Shown piece by piece: positions 34,042 through 46,088 of a stretch of 64,000 bases of DNA. The DNA comes from Gnomoniopsis sp. IMI 355080 (lineage: Eukaryota; Ascomycota; Sordariomycetes; Diaporthales; Gnomoniaceae), in assembly GCA_027946555.1 (NCBI GenBank), contig JAPEVC010000006.1, forward strand, positions 124,001-188,000. Direction: 5' to 3'. The notes below the pieces were generated by a model, which saw only the letters and a program-made list of their open reading frames with translations, did not search any database and was not told where the DNA came from. Numbering within the stretch: position 1 is the stretch's first letter; each line of letters starts with the position of its first letter. Position numbers and translations under genes: made by a program.

Positions 34042-36966
34042 TTAATCCTCCTTTGCATAAGAATGTAGAAGAACGCCTGCCGGCATGGGTGGCTCAGCAA
34101 GAGGTAGCAAGAGAGCTTCGCCCAACGGCGTCCCCTTGCGCCAGTCTTCCCAAACCAGACGCAGTTGTTCTCCCAACGGGTCATCAAGTCCCGAGTGCTT
34201 CTCTTGCCCCTTACAGATCCCATCCAGCGCGGCAATGGCATGACGGCGATGTCCTGTGACAAACAGCACATGTATCATATAGAGCATAGCCCCAAGGCTA
34301 TCGTAGCTGTCCTGTCCATGAATCCCAATCTCATCGCCCGCAAATTCCACAGCCATATCCTCTGCCTCACCCCATCGGCCCTGTTCAATCAAGGCTGAAG
34401 CAAGGTTTGCGGCAATCTGCAGCGTTGAAGCGTGATGGGTCCCGGAGACTCGCATGCTGGCCTGTAAGGCTTGTCTTTCCAGCTGCTCCGCTTTTTGTAG
34501 TCTGCCTTGTGACCACAGCGTACTGGCCAAGTTCTCCATGGCAATGATAGTGCTGGGGTCATCCTCGCCCAATTGCGAGGTGATAGCGTTGAGGAGCTCC
34601 AGCTCCAGCCCTTCGGCCTCATCGAGACATCCCTGGGACCAGAGAGCCACTGCCAAATTCGACATGGCTGTTTGTGTGGCGGGATGCTCACGACCCATAG
34701 TGCGCAGGCTGATATCGTACGCTTTGCGTCCTTGTTCTACTGCCTCCTCATATCGCTCTTGTCTCCGTAGTGTTGAACATAACATGTCCATGGCCACGAG
34801 CGTCGAGAAATGGTCCTCTCCGAGCGCGGGTTTTCTCGTCTCCAACACCCTTGTCTCGAGTTCTTCGGCCTCCTTCAAACGATTTTGCCGTTCGTAGACC
34901 AATGCAAGGTCAAGCGCGTATGTAAGGCTTTCTTCGTGGTCGTCTCCGAGTTCTTGGCCCGATTTTTCCACCATCTCAAGTAGAAGCTCTTCAGCGTCCC
35001 TCCACCGCTCTTGTTGCCTGTACAACGAAGCCAATGTTCCAAGACTAATCAAAATATCGGGGTGATTTTCCCCCAAGCCATTTTTTTGTATCGCAATGAC
35101 CTCATGGGCCAATTGCTCGGCATCTTCCCATCGTTGCTGGACATTGTATATGTTAACGAGCGTCCGCCGAGACATAACCATGAGCATGTCGTTATCGCTT
35201 AGGGTGAGATCTAAATCTTGCTTTTCTTGCAGCGTCTGAGCCGCTGCCTCGTCGAGCTTTCCTTCTTCAAGCCATAAATGGGCGAATTCTTCCCATTGTA
35301 AATGGCCGGCGTCCATTAGATTTGACAGCACTTTAGGCCTGCGCACCTCGTTGACCTGGAAACAAGTAGCCAATTCACTTTCAAACGCCTCTTTGCTCAC
35401 CTTGCCAAGACTAAGGATCTCTGATACTTTTGCCTCGTCTCGAGGGCAACCGAAGCCTATGTGGTAGCAGATTGCTGCCTGTGTGCCTAGATTACCAGTG
35501 CGTGTGTGTTCCTCCAGGATGCGTCGCGAAATGTGGCATCGAACTCTGTAATCGCATCGGTAGAGGTCACAGAGTGATTGACCAATCTTCAGAAACATTA
35601 GATCGTTCTCAAACATCATGAGAATTTCCGGCATCTGACCTTGAAATCGCCGCCCTTCATAGTGCTTTGAGAAAGTTCGACATTGGGTGCACTTGTTCTC
35701 TCGGCTGGATCGCTAGTGGTAGACTCATTTTGTGAGCCGGGTGGTTTCGAAATGTCTACTTGTTGATAAATCGGTACATACCTGTTGTAGTATCTACAGA
35801 GGAATGTCTGCATACTTAGCTCGCGTTCGTCTGGATGCCCACTGAGACTAGTTGCAAACAAGTCGTTCAAGGCCGCTTGGTCACGATCTCCTAAAGAGCC
35901 TTCAGCGAGCATGAGTTCTTTCGCTTTCTGCTGCAATTCGCCATTTCGTTTTAGTTGGACGAGCGTGTCCAATGCGACTTCGCTCGAGCTCTGTGCTTCA
36001 CTTGCCGTAGAGGGGCAACAATGACCTTCAGACCTCTGTCCGCACAGCCATGGGTGAAACAGAAGCCAGAACGACAACAAGCCATAAGAGTAGATATCTG
36101 CCTTCTTTGCCTGTGCCGGAGTCCATTCCCGAGCGAGCCGATCATGCTCGGGCGCGTTCCAAGGAAACGATATTGGCAGCTTCAGCGGACAGCTTTCATT
36201 GGCGCATCGGGTCGAGTATCCAAAATCGGCTACTCTTGCAGTCAATTCGGGTGCCAAGTATCCGTCATCTCCTACTCTGGCAGTGGATTCGGTGTTCTTG
36301 TAAACAAGAACGTTTTCTGGCTTGATGTCCCCATGTACAATGTCTAGCAAATCATTAGATTTGCTCCCAACCTCCAGTCCGGGGCCACGCTTGTGAGTAG
36401 TACTTACTGAGGACATGCATGTCTAGAATAGATTGTCCGATCTCGAGAATGAACGCCAGTCGGTCATTCATATTAAGATCTCGCCCAGCCTCATGGGCCA
36501 GAAAGTTGCTCAGGTTCGCAAATTGGGCTTTCTCGAACACAAACACCGGCCAAGCCTTTCCATCGTTGGTAGAAACGTCCCAGCAAATTCCGAGCAATTC
36601 AACGAGGTTTGAGTTGTAAGCCAAGTCGCGATTTCCCAGCACAATCAGTTCTTGAATCAAGGTCTGGAAAATGCGCTCCTCCGGCTTTGTGCGCTTGTCC
36701 TCGGAATGGACGCGTTTGAATGCCAGGCTATTGTATTTGTTTGCAAGACTTTGATTGATCATCGAGGTGCCCCCAGATCCGATGAGGCTACGACCTGCAT
36801 CCCAGGAAACGGGCAAGAACTCGACATTCAGGTGCTGAGCTGTTGCAAGAAACGACAAGAGATTGAATTCATCCGGAGATGCTTGAAGACTTGGAATAGA
36901 GAGCCCGGTAGTATGCCGCAAGGCGGATGAGTACAAGCTCACGGACCAGTCGTATTCGATCGACAT
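34042..36966 (-). CDS. Protein kinase-TPR fusion protein, 927 aa
   Basis: Exons are 36408-36966, 35782-36343 and 34042-35704 (2784 nt, open). Introns are GTAAGT/GCTAG and GTATGT/TCCAG. The second choice also adds a smooth join reading GRRFQGQMPEILMMFENDLM. Residues ~85-320 form a kinase-like domain: GSGGTS in place of a canonical loop, FKRV with a possible ATP Lys, HGDIKPENVLV (190-200), DFG (226-228) and a WNAPEHDR variant of APE. An insertion lies between the catalytic loop and DFG. A linker follows, then from about residue 530 seven or more kinesin-light-chain-type TPRs (for example LGTLASLYRQQERWRDAEEL, LGEDDPSTIIAMENLASTLW). No NACHT or NB-ARC ATPase is present. The start is the first ATG in a frame open further upstream. 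It is probably a soluble signalling protein with unknown partners. Confidence 0.84.
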
Positions 36967-37419
36967 GACGGAGTTTTCGAGATACTCTGGTGGTTCTCGG
37001 GTCTTGGATGATCTGAGATCAATGTAAAGCACTCTTTAAATCGAAGGCGGCAAGGCGCTGACTCTATGGCGTCTCACAAGAATGCATAGGTACGTGGGTG
37101 GGCGCGTGAGCAACAAGTGGCCCACCGGAGTGAGAAGATGGGGCGCGGACTAGTCTTCCGTCACACCTATAAGCGGCAGAGATAGAGCGATGGAGGGGGC
37201 CAGCGGGTAGGCCAGGACAATGATAGGCTGCTGTGCAATTGAGAAGTACAACCTATAGTGTACTACTGCGCGAGCAAGTGTGTGGCGTCGGCGCCTCGTA
37301 GTAAGCACACCCTGGGGCAGTTTGATGATTTCTGATTCCTGGACGGTAACAATGATATGAAGGTGCCAGTACATATAGAAAGGAAGAGAAAATCCCAGAC
37401 CCCTTTCAGATCTGTATTG
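36967..37419. other. Intergenic
   Basis: Nothing coding. It contains the promoter of the kinase-TPR gene and the 3' end of the CorA-like gene (actually transcribed leftward into this stretch). Confidence 0.5.
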
Positions 37420-39362
37420 TTATACCAGTCCACGCTTAGAGACTTTTCTATCCCTATGGTCCCACCACCAATATCCCAAAGCCGTGCACGCGGCAAGTAT
37501 GACGGTCGTCAAGACAGCAATCCATGTTTCACTATGAACGCGTAGAGCAGACATGTTGCTTTCCTCACCATTGCTGCCAGTGTCAAACCACACGAGAGTG
37601 GTACTAAAAAAGGACTTTGACGATCAGCTTCTGAGAGGCAAGGTTGTGATTAGAAACGATGCGAAAAAGAAAACCATACCATGACCAGGTTCGCTGGCAG
37701 GTAAAACATTGCGATCATCGTGGCAATCCGCATTGTTCGGGAGTCTTGATACGTTTTGTCAGATATAGAGACCATGAACTTCGTTTCTGCGGAGTCTGCC
37801 TGAGCAATCTGCGCAAGCTGAAGCCCATTCTCATGCAAGAGCTCCTGTTGGTAGGATTTTATAATATCGTCATACTTCTTCACATTAGAATGGCTATTCG
37901 GTGAGTCCTTTGCAGCACTAGATTGAGGACAACATACCATGACTTTAATCTCACTCGATACATTCAGCAGTTTGTGCACGACGCGTGTGTGATTTCTCAA
38001 CTCGTTGGCTTCGTTTTCCAGCTCTCTATGGAAACTTTCTTGTGCAGTGGGGGGGATATTGCACAATATTGCAACTCTATTCGAGTAGGCCCTGATCGTT
38101 TCTATGGTCTCCTGCGTATTTAGAATGATGCATTGCGCGTTGTATAGCTTCTGTCGAAGGGCGTGAATATATTGCTTGGAACACAAATTCAAGCCAAATT
38201 GCCTGTATGGCTTGGATACTAAAACCTCGAGTTCCTGATTCCTATCATGTGAGACGTGATCGCGCAAATGGATGACATTGCAATCATCTGAAAAGGCTGT
38301 TTGGTGACTTACAAGATCTCGCAACCTATCTGCAATATAACTGAGATAATCCCGCCAGTTGATCAGGCCTGCGGAGATGTAGGTCAAGTGAATTTTCAGT
38401 GGATGAGAACCGTTTCTTGAGGAGGCGTCCGTGGTCTCTCTGCAGAAGGCTATCGGAGCTTGGATAATGATGGTGCTCGTATATGTAGTCTCAGTTACGA
38501 GTCGCTGGTGAATGGCCGATTGCCTACAGGACCATGGATCGTCCAAGACACGACCATGACGTTCAAAGTATCGAATGTTATAGCAGAGAGCCGTTTCTGT
38601 TGCTGTTCAGTTTGTAATTTCCTCTATGCTCATCTTAAAGGTGGTCAATGGGCATTGACCCGGGCAATATAGCCATACTGACCCGATGTGTCATTATGTG
38701 ATCGGCATCCTCCAGACGATTCTTTCGCTCCAATCGATGTCTTCTCCGATAGATACGTTTGGGTGTAACAAGCGATGAAGTCTTCATCTTTGGAAGACAT
38801 TTTCCTAGCAAATCCACTGATGATTTTGGAGAAATGTGGCATGACCTGATCGAAAGAACAAATGGTTTGAAACATGCTGGCTGTTGCTTCTATGCAGCTC
38901 CACGAATTCTTGCGATGTAGCATCCTGTCTCGTCCATCTCGTCCATGAGTAGAAATTCATTCCTAGAAGTGGATGGCGATAAGGTATCTCACATACAAAA
39001 TCCTTGAGTAGGCTAGTAGTGTAGGATCCTATAGTCCAGTGACAAAAGATATGTTAACCGTGGCTCCTTAACAATCGAGGGGGCTTGCCTACAGAGAAGA
39101 GGGAGCGTAGCTCGGTTGGCGTGGAGATCCAAGTAGATACACTTCGTTCTGGAATGCCAGGTGAAGATGTAGATTCGCGAATTGATGCCGGGAACAAGTG
39201 AATCACCTCTACTCGCGACTCAGCTGGTTCCAGGAGAAATACGTCTCCGAGCCTTGCAAGCTGAACTGCGCGCCTCTGTGGTTCTGCGACGGTAGACCCA
39301 TTGCAAAGGGTTGTTAGCTCGTCCAACTCGTGCGAGTCTCGAGTTGCTGAAGCAGTAGCCAT
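37420..39362 (-). CDS. CorA-like two-helix membrane protein, about 501 aa
   Basis: Proposed exons are 39073-39362, 38683-38924, 38313-38596, 37938-38234, 37680-37877 and 37420-37614 (1506 nt, open). Recognisable blocks of the fungal CorA-like group occur in order: RKNSWSCIEAT, CYNIRYFERHGR, DDPWSCRQ, a coiled-coil-rich middle, TMRIATMIAMFYLPANLVM joined to SFFSTTLVWF, and the last helix ETWIAVLTTVILAACTALGY. The last two are the membrane helices. The family relates to Mg/Zn transporters (CorA/ZntB) but lacks an evident GMN selectivity motif, so transport is unproven. Two introns end in AAG instead of the usual YAG. The exon 4/5 intron is optional because reading through it stays open. Exon 1 is the least certain. 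Confidence 0.72.
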
Positions 39363-40744
39363 TTCGATACTTCAGAGACTCGCTGATGGATTCAAGATAG
39401 CCATGATGAGCACAATTTATGTTGTAAGTAGACCAGAAACGTTGTGTCAACTTGTGCCCGAAGACTGCACGTGCAGAATCGCAAGGACTTTCACAACTGC
39501 GCATTGCACAGCCTGAACAGCCCAATGGTCTTGAGTACCACGGGCTGCGAGACAGCATGCAGGCAGCAGGCGGCTCAGTGTGTGACTGGCGGTGCATCAC
39601 CCGCACTCATGCAGTCACAAAGAGGCTGTGTAAGCCTCCGAAGGCTTGCGCCGATGGATCGGGCGTCTGTTGGCTGCAGCTGCATTCGTCGTGTCCGAGG
39701 TTGAGAGCCGGGGATTCGCAAGACCCTACCAGGTTTTGTCATCTGACCCGGCTAAATACACCAATTTGGGGCATTGGGTCGCAACGCATGCTCTCTTACG
39801 GCCCAGAGTACATGCATACAGCATCGCCCTGGTGATGGCCCCTCTAGAACTTCGATATCGTGCTGCACGACACCAATGATGCCAATAGTGTGGCACACAA
39901 TATCCGTGAGTGTGTGAAGTATTTAGTGAATATTTGACATGGCAGCCTGATCCGCCGCGTTCAGTGTCCATCAGGTGTTTTTTTTTCTCTCCCAGTTATC
40001 CATCATAATTAAGTTCGACAATTTTATGTTTTGATTCTACTTCTTTGGACCATTGAGACGCGTCCATCATTCAAGTTCCCGCAGCTTAACTTTGAAACAA
40101 GCTGCAAACATGAGCGTTGCTACTGTTCTCGAGGCGAGGTACGTGGACCGAGCCAAACTGGACACTTTGCTACGTGCCACGTTCGGAGTTGGCGGTTATA
40201 CTGTTACAGTATGGAGTGGTCTCTTCATCTTCGTCTCGCGTTGTACTGAGCGTCATCTTCAAGGCCCAAGGCGATGTGATATCGGTATCCGCGGCAAGGA
40301 AACTCACCGAGGTGGGTTGAAACATAGAACACGACGGAGATTTTGAAAGTTAATCAGTAACCGAAAGGCTGAAATTAATACGTTTACCATCAACTAATAG
40401 TGGCAAAGGGTGGGTTGAGGGTATCAGACTGGTCAGGAAAGGGCAGGGCGCCACCTCTAGGTAGGCACCCTTTACTGGGCAGGATATGATTTGTGACGAG
40501 AATTCTTAGCATGAGCGACTTCGTGGCTGCATGAACTAAATACCTTAATATATTCGGCGTCTCGTCTAATGGCGAGAAACTTGATATACTACAAAACCTA
40601 GTTCCGTTTTGACCCAGAGAGGCCATGAGAACCCAACTGATATAATTGAAAGACTTCTGGGTTTTCAGACCCAGTAACTACATCTACATCTGCTTGACTG
40701 AACTCTCATCAGTAAGACGGGAACGCTAGCCCAATAACATGGCA
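39363..40744. other. Intergenic, no firm gene
   Basis: Several competing short frames on both strands near 39300-39880 have random composition. A weak small-gene candidate at 40110-40320 is listed separately. Confidence 0.5.
40110..40320 (+). pseudogene. Possible frameshifted small gene
   Basis: From ATG 40110 one frame reads a protein-like start (MSVATVLEARYVDRAKLDTL and onward to FGVGGYTVT). A second frame, shifted by one, reads a protein-like end (RVVLSVIFKAQGDVISVSAA, RKLTEVG, stop at 40320). No intron of plausible length and phase links them. This may be a decayed gene or chance. Confidence 0.22.
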
Positions 40745-43698
40745 TCAAATCGACACCAGCGCGAGGGTCTGAAGAGGTTCGACTACGTCTTCGATGAATC
40801 GCCCCAGCGCAGCTGTTTTTGCCGCCAACTCCCCCTGGTCCTGTGTACTTCGTTTCAATTCATCCTTCGATTGCTGCAGAGTGCCATCGAGGCACTTCAG
40901 TGCAACTTCTGCATAGACCTTGCCCATCTTTGGCCCAAGCCTCGCCCTGCAGCGCCTTATGTGGTCCTCCCGAAGCTCCTTCGCACTCATTTTGCTGTAT
41001 CTTGAACTGGTCGAGAGCATAGCAGAAAGAGAGCGCCAAAGGCCTATCTCTAAAAGGATAATTCCAAGACTGTAATAGTCAAAGTCGATACGATAACGTC
41101 CACTACTGGCATAATCAGGATGCTGGTAATCGGATTCAGCACCGCCGTCCGGTCCGTCCGTCTGCCATAGACTTCCATCCGGCCTGCTTTTGTATAGACC
41201 GACAAAGTATGGCTTCCGCAGTTCGTCGGGTAGAGGCAGTTCTCGGGGCTCACGAGCGAAGAAGATGATGTTGCGAGAATTGAAATTCTCATGGAGCCAC
41301 CCGACAGTATGGAATTGTTTCAGAAACTCGCCTATGGACGCTGCCATCTTGAACTTGTCACCAAGGAAGGGTTGCGGCCTTGGCTGGCGCGGGTCCTGGT
41401 CAAGGAGTCGGAAAAGCGATAGTGGTTCCGGCTCCATGTCTGGCGGAATCCGGTAAACAAAACCGTACCCGAATTTGTCATCGTTCTGTTCGAATATTCC
41501 CACACAGTCCAGCGTTCTGAGATCATCTGGCTTCTGCGGCATTCCAAAGCTCTGTGCTTTGAGACTCATCAACAAACTCCTCTGTTCTGGTGCCACTTTG
41601 TACCAACTCATGGCATACCACATCCATTCAACGAGCACCGGTGACCCGTCACACTCGAGCTTTCCAACGCTGTATGAGTTCGATTGACCCTCTGAAATCA
41701 TCACATCGGCTTGAGTCAAGGTCTGTGTCTCAGCAGTGCTGTTCAATTGGTATGATTCGGCATCCAACGCCTCTGGGCTCAACACGGCCAGACGGATCAT
41801 TCTCATCATTGCCAGTGCCCTTGTCGCATAGAAAGCCGAAAACCTCGTCGAAGACAAGGCTCGCTCGAGGTCGTGCAGACAGCTGGTGTCGTCCGTGCTC
41901 AAAACAATATATTGCCAATACTCGTTGGCACGTCTGGCAATGTCGGACGGCAATAAGTCCCACAGCCAGCCCACGTATTCGTCAAAAGCGCCCTCCCGGC
42001 GACTCTTGACCGCAGTCTCGTTCATCTCACTCAAACCGAAGAACAAGTCTGTCATGAGATTTATCGCCTCATCGTAGATATTGTTTCGACAGTCTGACAT
42101 CCCGCTGCTTTTCTCGTGGTCGGTTTGATCTAATTCCAAGACATGGCCCCATGCGACAAGGCGGTGCTGAATAAGCTTCACATCGGCCGAAGGGTGATTT
42201 TCGCAGAAAGCACGAAGCTTGCTATCACAAGCACTGAAGTGTGCTTGCAAGCTCAAAAGGGTGAGCCTTTGGCAAACATTGGAGATCTTCGGGCGATGTA
42301 CTGCGTCTTTCGTCAGGATGTACAGCGACAGCTCCACCAAAGGCGAAATGGATATGCCACCGGGTCCAACTTGTGGCAGTCTATGCAACCACTTTACGAC
42401 TTCCGTTTTGATATGGCCGTCCACACTGTGGAACAGACTCTCAATCCACCCGCTCACGCCAGGGGTTAAGCGCTCCTTGCTGAACTCTTGCACTCCTTTG
42501 TTTCCAAGGTGAATGTATGTGACAATATCAGCAATCAAGCAACCAATTGCCCAGATATCAATCGATCGTCCGACTGTCTGTGACTGGAGTCCCTCCATGC
42601 ATTCTGGGGCTAAATAATCACCCAGTGTTTGTGTCCAAGCTGTTTGGGATCTGACTCCCGAGTCTTTAACATTGCCCAGACCAAAATCAGCTAAAATGAA
42701 TGTCTCCTGGTTCACCAGGATGTTGGCGGGACGAATGTCGTGATGATATCCAATGCTGTCAAAGTCAACGCCATGTCGGTCTTGGTTCAAATGCAATTCG
42801 TGTATATTCAACAGTGCAGAGCACAGTCCACGCAAAGCCGAATAGAAGGTGAAATCATGCTGGAAACTTCCGAATCTGTCTGGAAGAGTTAAGAATTTCT
42901 TGAGATCCATGTCAAGGCGCGGAAACAAGAAGTTCCGATCGCCGCGATATGTGTAGGAGCCTAAGAAAGGGATCACGTTTGGATGTTTGAGTTGGTTCAT
43001 GAGTGTTAAGCAAGTCCTTTCCTGCCGGTACACCTTGTCGCCTATCTTCGGCTTCAGACGTTTGATAATGATTTGGACTTCCTCGGACTTTGGAAAATCG
43101 AGTAATTAATATTCAGTGAGAAACTCATAAACAGCTTTTTGAAGGGACAACAACTCACGTCTTCGGGGAAAAATGCTTGTTGTGAAGGCCAAATGTTCAT
43201 TGTGAACACCCGTCCGAAGCTGCCTTCATCTAGGTCTACGGATTTTCCGATGAAGGGAAGTATCCGTTCTTCACCTATCTCCACATGACGCTCATGTCCC
43301 TTTGGGGGGAAGCGGTAAGGCAAAAATCGCCATTGCTCTTCTCGTGCGAACCACGCTCCAAAATCAGGGGCAATATTCTTGGCCAGGTCCTCACTCAATG
43401 GCAACCGATTATCCAAGGCCTCATGAGTCCGAAACAAGACAATGCCATTGGCCCTGTGCATCCAGACAAGGATCGCGAATGTCTTGAGCCCTTCTTCCAT
43501 TATCGTGTCGATCAGGCGGATATGCTCTTCTGGAAGGCATTTCAGCTCCTGTACCACCTTTGTCACGACAGAACGGGTGAATATCTTTGGTAGGCTAGAG
43601 TCTGGCAGGAAGGAACGCCCTGAAGTTGAGCGGATCATGTTGTCTTCCAATTGTTGGCGTAAGGCTTGGCTCGTTGCTTGATCTGAAGAGGCCTCCAT
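40745..43698 (-). CDS. Dual kinase-fold protein (protein kinase plus HeLo-type kinase-like domain), 960 aa
   Basis: Exons are 43159-43698 and 40745-43087. The intron has donor GTGAGT and apparently an AAG acceptor; a GAG six bases on would also keep frame. Kinase 1: EGSFGRVF (158-165), IIIKRLK, HHDIRPANILV (catalytic Asp 297), ADFG (313-316) and LAPECMEG. It looks catalytically plausible apart from Arg-to-His and Lys-to-Arg changes in the catalytic loop. A helical linker follows. The C-terminal third matches the pattern of the kinase-like domain attached to fungal HeLo/prion-inhibition proteins: LRTLDCVGIF, FGYGFVYRIP, then GWLHENFNSRNIIFF (779-786 in place of HRD), PYFVGLYKSRPDG and DYYSLGIILLEIG. 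That domain lacks HRD and DFG and is probably a pseudokinase. No HeLo domain precedes it. A role in non-self recognition or programmed cell death signalling is inference. Confidence 0.86.
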
Positions 43699-46088
43699 GT
43701 TGGTAGTCGGCAAGTGAGGGCGAGGGACACCATCTACTGGAAAGTAGGAGCTAGAGGCGTACAACGCGACAGATTGGCCAAATTGTGAATGCTAAGAACA
43801 TCATAAAGTATCCAAGATCCCGCAAAATTCTCTATGGGCAGCCCAAAAAGTCGGGTAAAGTGTGGCGCCGTTAGCTTCCAATCTTGAGGCACCATGTGAC
43901 TGGAGTCATTGGCCAAACATTTGTGTGACCAAGGCATTGGAGGTGCCTACAAAAAGCATCTCCAGCAAGGGTTCCTGCAGCTCCGACGTTCCGATCGAGC
44001 AGGTGGTCTCGCCAACGCATTCATGAGCTGCAGGTCACAAGCCATCTACTATGCTACCCCTTATACCTAAACTTATAACTATACAGTAGCCGTAACTTAG
44101 CTGATTTTAAAGCTATTTATTACTACATACCCATAATGCTAAGGAGCTGCTCCTGGCGCCACAGGCAGATTGTAATGCGAACAGTGGTGGCGCTCATGCG
44201 CGCGGATAGGATCTGAGCTGACATTCTTGCTCTAATGATTTGTCTGATATACCGAATTCAGTCGGCGCGGACAAATCTGAAGGTGATACAGATGAGTGAC
44301 GGCACTCTCGAGTAGACGAACGAGAACATCCATAGGAGCACTACCTAGGTAAAAACCTGCGTGCGCAGTATGAACACTAGGACTCCTCTGACGGTGCAAG
44401 CGAGATTGTTGATGGTGGTTCTCAAAGGGCAAGCTCTTGCCTCTATCTGGTGACTGTCGTGAACTGCTTTACCGTTCTGGCCGATTCCCTTGCTTACAAC
44501 ATGCATTGTTTGGTCCATACACATCGGGCAGCAAGAACGGCTAGCGGCAAAAGACACAAGCGGACACTCCTGTCATGGTCTCAATACACAAGCCGGAAGC
44601 CGAGAGTAAACGACTGAGGGCACACCGTAGTCCAGCGACTGATAGCCATGCTGACAATTAACTGCTGAGCTGAGCTGTCCTGGCATCAAGGAATGCTTCC
44701 GTACTCCGCTCAAGCTCAAATAAGATATGCCCTGCTCCGTTACTTGTATGCTGTAGAGGCACGGAGCAAGAAAGTGAACATATGTATGCAGCAAGGTCCA
44801 GATGATATATTTGTATTGAGGAAACGTAGTGAAGACATTCCTTTGTTGACGAAGACGTTTCGAATGAGCACCTGAGGTAGTTAGGCAGATATTACTTTAC
44901 TAACGTCGTGCACGTTTCCTGCCCTCGTGTGCTGAAACAAACATATATGTCGATCTTGTCGCGCTCACTCGTGTGTGATGTTGCTTTGATGTTGATAACG
45001 ATTCCTGGATGTCTTCCCCGAGATGGAGTGATACCGTAGCATTAGTACACGACCGGGGGCCCCTCCATTTACTGGGATCTACCATAAAGAGAGCCCAATT
45101 TGGTCAGATTAGTGGACCTCTGTTCCCCTCGTCTTCGGATTCCGCTCATGCTATAACAGAAGAGTGGCCCTACCTGAAGCCAGGCTCAGATGACAAGTCG
45201 TGATGCTAGTTGTAAATTCGCTTAAAGCTTCATTCAGGTAATTAGCGTGGCCTTCTCCAGTACCAACATGGAAACTTGAGCCTCTCAGTGAATAAGCATC
45301 ACGTATATTGGATAACTTTGGTGCTCGGATTATACAGGCGAGACAGGTTGGGGGCTGGTTGGGCGATTCGTTGAAGTGGAATGAATCAACACACCGTGTC
45401 ACCGTACCCCTGCTACCGTTGGATGCTCCCTGCAGCCAAAACGCATGTTGGACAAGGATCAGGCCTTGATCAACGAAATCCTCCACGCTTATTTGAGCTT
45501 TGACAGCCTAGAATAAATGTGCCACATGCAGCCATGTAGGACGATCTCTTTTTGCACTTGTCGATTTCAGTCTGTCTTTCTGCCGATTTGACGTTTAAAG
45601 AGACTGTGGAATTGAGATAGGGAGCTCTGTGCGTGCTCCTTCTCAAGTGTAATCATTTAGACCAAGTTTCGCAGAAAGGTCCAGTTACCAGCCTTGAGAC
45701 CCCCCCGATCGTCCACCCCGCATCACCACAGGATTCCGGAACAGGGGACTAGAAAGGGGGCCAACTCCCAACGTCGGGTCGCTCGCTTGCGACATCAACA
45801 GATTCAACGCATATAAAATTACCCTACGAGTGCCGGCTCGTCAGCCGCGTTCACTGAGCACGTGCGGTCTCGGTCTTTGGAGCTGCTGCTGTCCGCAATT
45901 GGCCATTCGGCGTTGATATCAAGTGCGGGCGGTTTAGCTTGGCTGCGAATCCATTCATCGTACGACCCAAGAATTCCATCCTGTCAGACCGATTCACCAG
46001 TCTAGACCTTCGACGTCGGACAATTCGCCGCCGCTTGAGATAATCTCGAGATACCCGAAAACGGCATTTCGCCTAGCGGCTCTTCAAG
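43699..46088. other. Long intergenic region
   Basis: About 2.4 kb without a supported gene. Frames at 44232-44557, 44573-44794 and 45151-45486 look random. It contains a TA-rich island at 44040-44130 and an ACCTAGGT site at 44343. The last 300 bases are probably promoter and leader of the sulfotransferase-like gene. Confidence 0.55.
44040..44130. repeat. TA-rich island, possible mutated repeat fragment
   Basis: A sharply bounded block with many TA steps (TACTATGCTA, CTTATAACTATACAG, TTATTACTACATA) lies between GC-balanced flanks. The composition is what repeat-induced point mutation leaves behind in ascomycete repeats. No coding or terminal repeats could be seen. Confidence 0.35.

Noticed and set aside
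45151..45486. 111-codon minus-strand frame
   Set aside because: No recognisable pattern, flanked by unstructured intergenic DNA; could not be supported.
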